The position numbers and the translations under genes are program-made. Positions 1-7,168 of a stretch of 64,000 nt of DNA are shown in pieces; within the stretch, counting starts at the first letter, position 1, and each line of letters begins with the position of its first letter. Source of the DNA: Coprococcus_C sp934318045 (lineage in GTDB: Bacteria > Bacillota > Clostridia > Lachnospirales > Lachnospiraceae); the NCBI GenBank assembly GCA_934318045.1, contig CAKREY010000004.1, positions 1 through 64,000 on the forward strand, in the 5' to 3' direction. The notes beneath the pieces were generated by a model. That model was not told the origin of the DNA, searched no databases, and saw nothing but the letters and a program-made list of their open reading frames with translations.

Positions 1-18
1 AAATAATGATTTTGCCAT
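1..18 (-). CDS. Start of an unidentified gene running off the left edge
   Basis: Only six codons (MAKSLF) are inside the window. A GGAGG ribosome site at 28-32 sits nine bases before the ATG, so a real start is likely. It follows the broken parB of the mobile element directly and is probably part of the same backbone. Nothing can be said about its product. Confidence 0.5.
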
Positions 19-69
19 TGTCTGTTACCTCCACATTCTTTTTTATTTTGAATGTCCGCAAAATCCGTC

Positions 70-303
70 CTACATCTGCCGAACTGTCGCAGGGGTCATT
101 ACGCCGCTCCGACTGACACTTTCCACAAGCTGCTCCATATCCTCATTCATCAAAACCTTGAATGGGTGGTCTGGGAACTCGTCAATTTCAGAAATGGGTA
201 TCTCTCTTATCTTGCTTAGATTCGCTTCTGCTCGGCTCTCGTCCGTTTCAAAGAGGTCATCGTATGCGGTCAGCTCGATTCCTGTTCTTTTGTTTCTCGC
301 CAA
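70..303 (-). pseudogene. parB: Truncated ParB-like partition protein (N-terminal 77 codons)
   Basis: The product has the N-terminus of the ParB/RepB/Spo0J family found on integrative conjugative elements, including the start of the ParB domain (IPISEIDEFPDHPFKV, then SGVMTPATVRQ). Full-length members are a few hundred residues, so the DNA-binding centre and dimerisation domain are missing. The frame ends in a TAG just after VRQ-M. The next two codons (Asp-Gly) still match what I remember of the family continuation, after which the sequence diverges and a new gene starts at 18. This suggests a stop mutation plus a deletion. It starts at a TTG (301-303) with GGAGG upstream and overlaps the 3' end of parA by 47 bases, as in intact parAB pairs. 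It was probably a partner of ParA and is now non-functional. Confidence 0.75.
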
Positions 304-1084
304 TCTCTGCTACCTCCTTTCCAAACTGCTCATAAGCAGCGGCTACCTTGCCGCCCTTGTCGTAGGCAAAAATACTTTTTCCCTCTGCGGTAGCTTCTAC
401 CGCACGGATAGAGTGTGGTATCTGGGCATCAAAAATTTTAATTTTCTGCCCATAAGCACTCTTTACCGTTGCGGTAATCTCTTTAGAGATGTTCGTGCGT
501 GGCATTACCATCGTCATTAAGATGCCGTCAATCCGCAGATGGGGATTGATTTGCCGCTTGACTTTAGACGCGGAGCGAAGCAACAGCTCTAAACCCTTTG
601 CAGAAAGATAATGGGGCTGTGTCGGGATAACCACGCTGTCAGCCGCCGCAAGTGCATTGATTGTGAGCATACCCAAACTCGGCATACAATCCACAAGAAC
701 CACATCGTAATTCCTTTTCACCTCATTGATGCAGGTTTTCAGCACGCTTTCACGGCTTATGGCATTGATGAGCCTTACTTCCAATCCCGACAGTTCAATG
801 TTGGACGGGAGCAGGTCAACGCCCTCGTCATGGTGCAGGATGCTTTTGGAAACTTCGACGGATTTATCATCAATAATATCCTGCATAATGGTTGAGAGTG
901 TATTGGGTAAATCGTCTGGTCGGCTGTAACCGAGCGACATCGTTAAATTTGCCTGTGCATCGGCATCAATGAGCAGGACTTTCTTACCCTGTTGTGCCAG
1001 AGTTACTCCCAGATTTACCGCCGTGGTGGTCTTGCCGACACCGCCTTTCTGGTTTGTCAGAGCGATTACTTTGCAATTTGACAT
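257..1084 (-). CDS. parA: ParA/Soj-family partition ATPase of a mobile element
   Basis: A 275-aa ParA/MinD-superfamily ATPase. The deviant Walker A motif KGGVGKTTTAVNLG lies at residues 12-25, followed by LLIDADAQANLT (A' motif) and VLVDCMPSLGMLTINAL (Walker B region). ParA proteins bind DNA non-specifically and move ParB-bound DNA; on integrative elements they help maintain the excised circle. The start is the ATG at 1084, with AGGAGG six to eight bases upstream; an in-frame ATG 24 codons earlier lacks a ribosome site. Its partner parB, overlapping downstream, is broken, so this ATPase may be orphaned. The GC-balanced codon use differs from the AT-rich cargo genes beside it, consistent with element backbone. 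Confidence 0.9.
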   Translation of the reverse strand: MSNCKVIALTNQKGGVGKTTTAVNLGVTLAQQGKKVLLIDADAQANLTMSLGYSRPDDLPNTLSTIMQDIIDDKSVEVSKSILHHDEGVDLLPSNIELSGLEVRLINAISRESVLKTCINEVKRNYDVVLVDCMPSLGMLTINALAAADSVVIPTQPHYLSAKGLELLLRSASKVKRQINPHLRIDGILMTMVMPRTNISKEITATVKSAYGQKIKIFDAQIPHSIRAVEATAEGKSIFAYDKGGKVAAAYEQFGKEVAEIGEKQKNRNRADRIR

Positions 1085-1212
1085 AGGTGCGTCCTCCTTT
1101 CGCATAGATTTAGCCACTTTGTCAAGGTGGCTATGTAAGAGTACCAGAGAACGCAAAAAAGCCGCTTACTCTTAAAAACAAATAAGAATAAGCGGCTTCA
1201 TAATGATATGCC

Positions 1213-1377
1213 TTAGACATAGTCAATTTTCATTCTCTTGGCGGGTGCATTTTCGACCTTGAATATCGGTTCGTCAACGCAGTCCGTATATCTGCCCTGC
1301 TGAATAAGCTGATTTTTCAGTTTCACAAGGCTATGTAAAAGCAATGTTCTTTCTTTACGGTTACATACAAATGATTT
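1213..1377 (-). pseudogene. C-terminal remnant of an unidentified element gene
   Basis: An open frame of about 54 codons ends in a normal stop (TAA at 1213-1215). It has no start codon with a ribosome site, and an in-frame stop lies immediately upstream at 1378-1380. The residues (…LLLHSLVKLKNQLIQQGRYT…, ending KRMKIDYV) look like a genuine protein tail. I do not recognise the family. The sequence composition changes sharply just upstream, where the AT-rich nucleotidyltransferase gene ends, so this is probably where the cargo cassette cut into backbone. Otherwise 1085-1391 holds the parA ribosome site and no other gene that I can see. Confidence 0.4.
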
Positions 1378-1391
1378 TTATTTTGTTTATA

Positions 1392-1829
1392 TCAAGTATC
1401 TATACTAGAAAAATGTTCAACTACTCTTTTTCTAATACCAGTTGAGGAACATTTCTTGATACGTGGAATATAAATAGTGTCCACCCCTTTCGATTGTAAT
1501 TCTTTAGTCGCATTAATATATACCTGTTCATCCAAATGGTCATCTCCCGCAAACATAACATTAAAATGATACTTTTCATATGCCCCTACTTTATCCAAGT
1601 CAGTCTCCTCAACGACTTCATCTACATATTTAATAGCTCTCACTATTTCAACTCGCTGCTCATATGTTAATATGGACTCTCTATGCTTTCTTTCCCGCAT
1701 AAATTCATCTGTCCCAACCGCAACAATTAAATATTCACACTTATCTTTTGCTTGTTTTAAAATATCAATATGACCATCATGAATTAAATCGAAAAAACCA
1801 CATATAAATCCTATTTTATATTTCTTCAT
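1392..1829 (-). CDS. TagD-like nucleotidyltransferase, mobile-element cargo
   Basis: A 145-aa cytidylyltransferase-like protein of the glycerol-3-phosphate cytidylyltransferase (TagD) type. It has the N-terminal GFFDLIHDGH signature (the HxGH nucleotide-binding motif) and a C-terminal CSSTGIRKRV segment equivalent to the ISSTxIR motif. Family members transfer CMP or AMP from a nucleoside triphosphate to a phosphorylated small molecule; the substrate here is unknown. I chose the ATG at 1829 because GGAG lies seven bases upstream; an ATG four codons earlier is possible. It lies 43 bases downstream of the metallophosphoesterase/radical-SAM gene on the same strand, so the two are probably one transcript. 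It resembles the nucleotidyltransferase domains at 21.5 and 38.8 kb, but sits in a separate mobile context. Confidence 0.85.
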   Translation of the reverse strand: MKKYKIGFICGFFDLIHDGHIDILKQAKDKCEYLIVAVGTDEFMRERKHRESILTYEQRVEIVRAIKYVDEVVEETDLDKVGAYEKYHFNVMFAGDDHLDEQVYINATKELQSKGVDTIYIPRIKKCSSTGIRKRVVEHFSSIDT

Positions 1830-1872
1830 TTCAATCTCCATTCCACCTATCTTATCAATGCTGAAATTTATG

Positions 1873-4512
1873 TTATTTATTCATATGATAACAATTATTA
1901 AATGCTTTTAAGGATTCCTTCACAATCCTTTCCATTTGATTAGTTGTCCTTATATTTTTAATATCCTTTCCCTTTTCCACACATAATCGACAAGGACTCA
2001 ACATACCATCAGCACGTACTGTTAAACTCATCATTCCTGTTGCACAAGGCTTTACCTCACCTGTACGAACTTGCTCTGATGTCAAAAAATACTTACAAGA
2101 AGTGCAAAAATCACTAAAAGTACGTCTTGGTGTAAGTGAATTTGAATCATTATTATGGTCTACAATTGTTAATGTACATTTTTCATCATTGTCCGAAACA
2201 GCGATAAATCTTCTCATTTGAATGCCTTTATTATCATTTAAATATATCTCTACTTCTTCATACTCTCTTTCTTGCATTTTTTGTATAACATCATTCAAAA
2301 CTCTACTAATATGCCTTTTTTCATCCTCAGATTGCTCTATTTCTACGTCCCCACCAAAATCATTTACAGTCAATATTTTAACGCCTACTAATCCAAGTTC
2401 TCTCGCAAAATCGAATATTTTTATAATATCATCTGCTTCACATAAATTAACTTTTGTAGCTACAACATTCAGTTCAATCTTAAACCCATTTGTATTAGCA
2501 AATTTAATATTTTCAATTATCGAATCAAATAACCCTACACCATTCTGCCCTGTTCTCGAAATTTCACAAAAGCGTTTTGTTTCTAAAGTGTCAAGACTGA
2601 TTTTAAGCAAAAGTTTCGAGCGAACCGCATCCCATTCTTTTGAATTAGACATATATGCTTCTTTTAAGAAAATACCATTTGTGCAAAAAACAATTTTCTT
2701 ATAGTCTTTTGCGGCATCCAAAATAGCTGCTGTTTTTGAACGATTTTCTTTATCATAAAGAGGTTCTCCACCAGTTATCCTAAGAATTGGCTCACCCTTC
2801 TCCTTAACTTGTTTTCTAAAAACAAAAACTAATTTTTTTAAGACATCTTCTGAAAGACAATCTTCTCGTTTAATTTCACAAAGATTTTCTCCACCTTTAG
2901 GACAATAAATACAATTCATATTGCACAAACTTGTTACATTAATAACCAATGAAGGTTGAACAGAGAATTTTCCTGTGAGAAAACTATATTTTGCAGGTAT
3001 CTTTGCAGGCAAACTGCGTTTTGCTTTCTTCCATTGATAGTCAAAAAAGGCACTATATGTTTGATATGTAGATGTACTATTCTCAAATTGATATATAGCA
3101 GTATTAACACTATTTTTATTTGGTTCATAATACCCTAAATATAAATGATCCTGAGTAATAAGCAATCTAAAGATTAAAGTAGTGTCATGGAAACGAATAT
3201 CCACATTATTAAAATTCTTATAATCTTGTTTCAAATCATTTACTTTTTTGTATGTATCTTTCCATTTCTCTTCACATTCATCATCACTTCTGAATTCTGG
3301 AATATCCTTTAACCTATGTCTAACTTCTTCTGAAAAAGGATATGATATCAGAAACTTAATTTGAATATGAGGATTACTCTTTAACTCTTTAATGATAACA
3401 TTTATTTCTGGTTCTCCAATAAATGTTGCTCCACGAAGTCCATAAAATTTTAAAAAACCTCCTTTCTGTATATCGCCCACTATATCATTATGAGCTTCAA
3501 TAATATTCGCATATGTATTAGACACTTTACATGACCCTACTGAAGCTGCCTTAATCTTTGCTTCTGACATGAAGAAACGATATTCTTTATCTATATCATA
3601 TACAAATTTATTAGACTTTTTGAAAGAATACTTTTCTCCCCATTTATATGGCGTAACATATACAAATCCATCATCGTTCCAATTATAACTTATTACTCCA
3701 ACATCGGAATAATCATCCATAAGTTGAACTGCCGATTTTCCGCATATTATACATGGTATTTTATTAAATATATCATCATATTTAGCAATGAATTTTATCT
3801 CTTCTTTATGTGTATCTCCACATAAATATGCTCTAACACCTAGGGTCTCAAAAATTCTTACCATACGTTCTCTTTGTGAGTCGCAAATACTATAAAAATC
3901 ATGGTGTCCTAATACAAGTGTTGGCAAGTCATTATTTATAGTAATTTTACTTAATGCATTTATATCAATGATTTCATCATGACCTTTATTTCCATCAGAA
4001 ATCAGAGCTGTATTAAGTATTAAAATATTAATCCTATTTTTCCATGTCAGACACATTACCTCATCAGGATTAGTAACTCTTTCATCTGTTACTTCATTCC
4101 CATAAAACTGTTTAACAAACTTTGAATAGCTTTTAAAAGCTGCTTTTAAGTTTTGAGATTTTTCTAAATATTCCTTATATTTTTCAGGATTCTCTATATC
4201 TCCTACAATCGCTTTTATGGATTCTTTACGAAATTCATAATCTTCAACATCATGATTGCCAGGTAATAAAAAAACATCCTCCTTCTTGACATTAAACAGT
4301 TTAAGTATTTCTTCTAAAAACCGTAATGTTTCAGAATAATCAAAGTTTTCTTCATATTTCTTATGTCTATAATCACCCGTTATAACAATAAAATCAGGAT
4401 GCAGTCGTTCAGCAAGTTTTCGATAACTATCCATCATTAAATTCCAATCAACAGATTTTAATATATGTAAATCAGAAAATTGCAACCAAGTTATATGTTT
4501 ATTATTTGTCAT
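1873..4512 (-). CDS. Metallophosphoesterase - middle domain - radical SAM fusion
   Basis: An 879-aa protein with an unusual architecture. Residues 1-300 are a calcineurin-like phosphoesterase with all the usual metal motifs: SDLH (13-16), GD (46-47), GNHD (85-88), then GHH and GDTH. Residues of about 330-510 form a middle domain (FLKFYGLRGATFIGE, later LLITQDHLYLGYYE) that loosely recalls degenerate phospholipase-D-like sensor domains; this is a weak guess. Residues of about 520-800 are radical SAM: CNMNCIYC puts the cluster cysteines at 530, 534 and 537, followed by the TGGEP motif. A C-terminal cysteine-rich segment (about 803-850; CTSC…KPC…SPCRLC) resembles the auxiliary-cluster region of MoaA/SPASM enzymes. 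The start is the ATG at 4512 behind GGAGG; an in-frame GTG three codons earlier overlaps that site. The gene is AT-rich and cotranscribed with the TagD-like gene. I know no characterised protein with this layout, and no substrate can be inferred. Confidence 0.85.
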   Translation of the reverse strand: MTNNKHITWLQFSDLHILKSVDWNLMMDSYRKLAERLHPDFIVITGDYRHKKYEENFDYSETLRFLEEILKLFNVKKEDVFLLPGNHDVEDYEFRKESIKAIVGDIENPEKYKEYLEKSQNLKAAFKSYSKFVKQFYGNEVTDERVTNPDEVMCLTWKNRINILILNTALISDGNKGHDEIIDINALSKITINNDLPTLVLGHHDFYSICDSQRERMVRIFETLGVRAYLCGDTHKEEIKFIAKYDDIFNKIPCIICGKSAVQLMDDYSDVGVISYNWNDDGFVYVTPYKWGEKYSFKKSNKFVYDIDKEYRFFMSEAKIKAASVGSCKVSNTYANIIEAHNDIVGDIQKGGFLKFYGLRGATFIGEPEINVIIKELKSNPHIQIKFLISYPFSEEVRHRLKDIPEFRSDDECEEKWKDTYKKVNDLKQDYKNFNNVDIRFHDTTLIFRLLITQDHLYLGYYEPNKNSVNTAIYQFENSTSTYQTYSAFFDYQWKKAKRSLPAKIPAKYSFLTGKFSVQPSLVINVTSLCNMNCIYCPKGGENLCEIKREDCLSEDVLKKLVFVFRKQVKEKGEPILRITGGEPLYDKENRSKTAAILDAAKDYKKIVFCTNGIFLKEAYMSNSKEWDAVRSKLLLKISLDTLETKRFCEISRTGQNGVGLFDSIIENIKFANTNGFKIELNVVATKVNLCEADDIIKIFDFARELGLVGVKILTVNDFGGDVEIEQSEDEKRHISRVLNDVIQKMQEREYEEVEIYLNDNKGIQMRRFIAVSDNDEKCTLTIVDHNNDSNSLTPRRTFSDFCTSCKYFLTSEQVRTGEVKPCATGMMSLTVRADGMLSPCRLCVEKGKDIKNIRTTNQMERIVKESLKAFNNCYHMNK

Positions 4513-4546
4513 TGTTATCACCCTCCACTTGTTTTGACATTTTATA

Positions 4547-4684
4547 TTAATACACCCCTACTAAATCGGCAAGTATTCCCTCAATGCTACAAGGTTTCAC
4601 ATCAGGAAACTGTGTATTGATTGTATATACATGCAACTGACAATAATACTCAAAGGTAAAAATCAAAGGAAAAACACCAAACAT
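4547..4684 (-). pseudogene. Short orphan frame at the element-chromosome junction
   Basis: A 45-codon frame starting at an ATG with no ribosome site and open back to the rlmD stop codon. The end (…CSIEGILADLVGVY) looks protein-like, so this may be the tail of an element gene rather than noise. It lies directly between rlmD and the cargo gene. No family is recognised. The whole gap 4513-4697 otherwise contains only the ribosome site of the fusion gene; no attachment-site repeat can be identified because the other end of the element lies outside the window. Confidence 0.25.
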
Positions 4685-4697
4685 TTCTAAGATACCA

Positions 4698-6200
4698 TCA
4701 AATCATACGAAAATGCTCCAACGCCTCCCTTATAGCTGCTTCTTTCTCTGGTGGGCATTTCGGCTGTCTAGAATTTTCCGATTTTGGCAAGTTGTAATTT
4801 GCCCTCTCAATTATACCACACTTCTGCTTTATCTGTGCAATATAAAGATTACTTACCTTTAGTCCGCTATGCTCCAAGACATAATCCTTGATTTCCTCAT
4901 AGGTGGCTTTGCTCTCCGCAGCCGTCCAATCAAGCTCGTCCATCTGAAGCTCCACCTCGATATGTTGGTCTGCATGAAGTTTGGACAATAAACATACCGT
5001 CTCACAATGTTCCGTCCACGGAAATAAATCCACAAGCGCAATCTTCTCCACCTGATACATCCGCTTGCTCTTCAGGTATTTCAGATCCCGCGCCAGACTT
5101 TCCGGTCCACAGGAAATGTACACAATCCGTTTCGGTGCCAGCTTACAGACGGAATCAAAGAACTCCGGTGTACTGCCACTTCGCGGCGGATCTAGGAATA
5201 CAACATCCACATCCGTTCCGGCTTCTGCCATGCCAACCATGAATTTACCTGCATCACCATCATAGATCCGGACATTCTTACAATCGTTTCGTTTCACGTT
5301 CGTGATGGCATCCTTCGCGGCTGCCTTGTTCAGTTCGACGCCGATCACCTGCTTCGCATGGTCGCTTGCCACGATTCCGATCGTACCGGTTCCGCAGTAG
5401 GCGTCCACGACCACCTCTTCGCCGGTAAGGCTTGCATATTCCATCGCCTTGTTATATAGAATCTCAGTCTGCACCGGATTCACCTGATAGAAGCTTGTCG
5501 GCGAGATCTTAAAGGTCTTCCCACACAGCTTATCCTCGATAAATCCTCTGCCGTACAACACCTGATTGCGCTCGCCAAGCACCATGCTCGTATCCTTGTC
5601 ATTGATATTCTGCACGATCGTCGTGATCTGCGGATGCGCCTTGACAAGTGCCTTCGCGAAATTCTTCTTCGATGGGAAGATCGGCGACGCTGTCACAAGC
5701 ACAACCATAACTTCTCCGGTCGCATGTCCGGTCCGGACCATCACATGACGCAGCAATCCATACCCACTATCTTCATTGTAGACAGTAATCTTAAAGGAAC
5801 GCAGTAACCCGCGGATCGTCTCCACAACCTCCTGTGCCAGACGATTCTCGATCTTACAATCATCCACCGACAACACCCGGTGCGTTCCCGCTTCATACAC
5901 GCCCGCCAGAATCTCACCGTTTTTCTTATGCTGGAATGCCGCATTGACCTTGTTCCGGTAATGATACGGCTCTTTCATGCCGATAATTTCATCCACAGAA
6001 CCATATGGAGCAAGCAGCTTCTTCACCTGATCGGTCTTGATCTTCAACTGTTCTGCATAAGACTTGTCAATGTATTGACAACCCCCGCATTTCTTGGAGA
6101 TGGGGCAGACGGATTTCTTTCCTGCACACTGATTTTCACTTACATGTATATTCTTCTTAGATTGTTCACCACTCTGCTTGTATCTTCCCTGCTTTGCCAT
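4698..6200 (-). CDS. rlmD: 23S rRNA (uracil-C5)-methyltransferase RlmD/RumA
   Basis: About 500 aa, SAM-dependent rRNA m5U methyltransferase of the RumA family. N-terminal cysteines (C32, C38, C41, plus one in VDDCKIENR) fit the [4Fe-4S] cluster site. The Rossmann core shows VDAYCGTGTIGI, FLDPPRSG and the catalytic-cysteine motif YISCGPESLARDL, followed by DLFPWTEHCETV. After the usual end there is an extra tail of about 75 residues (LDWTAAESKATYEEIKDYVL… to EALEHFRMI), as seen in Firmicutes where mobile elements sit at this gene. Two adjacent ATGs (6203 and 6200) follow AGGAG; the second has better spacing. The upstream gene ends in the bases immediately before, so the two are coupled. The 3' end marks the boundary of the mobile element. 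Confidence 0.93.
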   Translation of the reverse strand: MAKQGRYKQSGEQSKKNIHVSENQCAGKKSVCPISKKCGGCQYIDKSYAEQLKIKTDQVKKLLAPYGSVDEIIGMKEPYHYRNKVNAAFQHKKNGEILAGVYEAGTHRVLSVDDCKIENRLAQEVVETIRGLLRSFKITVYNEDSGYGLLRHVMVRTGHATGEVMVVLVTASPIFPSKKNFAKALVKAHPQITTIVQNINDKDTSMVLGERNQVLYGRGFIEDKLCGKTFKISPTSFYQVNPVQTEILYNKAMEYASLTGEEVVVDAYCGTGTIGIVASDHAKQVIGVELNKAAAKDAITNVKRNDCKNVRIYDGDAGKFMVGMAEAGTDVDVVFLDPPRSGSTPEFFDSVCKLAPKRIVYISCGPESLARDLKYLKSKRMYQVEKIALVDLFPWTEHCETVCLLSKLHADQHIEVELQMDELDWTAAESKATYEEIKDYVLEHSGLKVSNLYIAQIKQKCGIIERANYNLPKSENSRQPKCPPEKEAAIREALEHFRMI

Positions 6201-6203
6201 CAT

Positions 6204-6998
6204 TTACTCCTGCTTCATCTGTCGTTCGGCTTCATTGACACAGTTTACTGCATTTAAGCATCTCGGATAACCAATGTATGGCAGACTCTGCGAGATCACA
6301 CGCATCAACAATTCCTTGTCATTTCCGATCTTCATGTTGCCTTTTGCATGTGCGACCACCTGCATGTCACACCCCCCCTGGGAAAATAACAGACAGAACG
6401 TGACCAATTCCCGCTTCGCAAATGGCAGGCGGCTGCCCGGATAATCATTTCCAAAATAATTTTCCTTCAGCCATTTGTTGATGTGGCTGTCCTTCCAGAC
6501 TTCCTTCATATGCTCCTCGAAAAGTCCGACTTCTTCCTGCAGATTCTCTGCATCAGAGGCTGCTTTCTCTGCTTTATCCGAAGCTGCATCCTCCGACTGT
6601 TTCTTCATCTTTTCATCTGCATCCTTCTCTAACCGTTCCTGTTTTGTCATCCCCAGACGGTTTGGCTTCGCTGTCGTCGCAATCAAAGGCAATTCGATTC
6701 CCTTTGCTTCCATCACTACATTTGTGGCAACCAAAAACGGCCAGACTCTGCCCATACCAAGATAGTCCACGGACTGATACACGATCTCCTTAATTACCAT
6801 CGGTGACAGACCGCTGTCCAGCGCCTTCGCCACGATCACCTTATACGCATCCACGCCCTGACATCCGATCAGGGAAGCGAGAATCGACATATACCGTGTC
6901 TCGTCATCCAGCTTCATTCCGTTCTCATTTACAATCTCCGTAAACGCAAACCGCTCAAAACGCTCCATAAATTCTGCATCTGTTTCATATAAATTCAT
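6204..6998 (-). CDS. Carboxymuconolactone decarboxylase family protein, two CMD domains
   Basis: A 264-aa protein with two CMD/AhpD-like helical domains (about 15-100 and 165-260) joined by a charged, lysine/glutamate-rich linker (about 110-160). Single-domain relatives include decarboxylases and thiol peroxidase partners; double-domain members in gut Firmicutes are mostly of unknown role. The first domain has GCQGVDAYKVIVAKALDSG and the second the QGGCDMQVVAHAKGN helix. I see no CxxC pair of the AhpD type, so peroxidase-reductase activity is unlikely. It overlaps rlmD by context only (stop immediately before the rlmD start). A -10-like TATAAT (7063-7068 on the minus strand) lies about 65 bases upstream of its start. 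Confidence 0.8.
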   Translation of the reverse strand: MNLYETDAEFMERFERFAFTEIVNENGMKLDDETRYMSILASLIGCQGVDAYKVIVAKALDSGLSPMVIKEIVYQSVDYLGMGRVWPFLVATNVVMEAKGIELPLIATTAKPNRLGMTKQERLEKDADEKMKKQSEDAASDKAEKAASDAENLQEEVGLFEEHMKEVWKDSHINKWLKENYFGNDYPGSRLPFAKRELVTFCLLFSQGGCDMQVVAHAKGNMKIGNDKELLMRVISQSLPYIGYPRCLNAVNCVNEAERQMKQE

Positions 6999-7062
6999 AG
7001 TAAAAACTCCTTTCCTGCTCTACAATTTTTCATCCCCCCCGCACACGCCAATGTACTTTTTT

Positions 7063-7068
7063 ATTATA
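7063..7068 (-). promoter_or_regulatory. Candidate -10 element for the CMD-rlmD pair
   Basis: On the minus strand a perfect TATAAT lies about 65 bases before the CMD-protein start, just downstream of the terminator of the kinase gene. The matching -35 region is weak, so this is a moderate call. Confidence 0.45.
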
Positions 7069-7101
7069 GCACACTCTTTCCATCCATGCAGTTTTTCCAC
7101 G

Positions 7102-7155
7102 AAAAAAAAAGTATTGCTCCCAGTCCGGAAACCATCTCCGAAAGCAATACTTTTT
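7102..7155 (-). terminator. Intrinsic terminator after the hybrid kinase gene
   Basis: GTATTGCT (7111-7118) pairs with AGCAATAC (7143-7150), extended by flanking A and T runs. Read on the minus strand the hairpin ends in a run of nine T, directly after the kinase stop codon at 7169. The same stem core (AGTATTG) recurs in the terminator upstream of this gene at 8957-8999. Confidence 0.85.
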
Positions 7156-7168
7156 CCCGTTTATTCAC

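Noticed and set aside
158..520. Plus-strand open frame opposite parA/parB
   Set aside because: No ribosome site, and it mirrors the well-supported parA and parB frames on the other strand.
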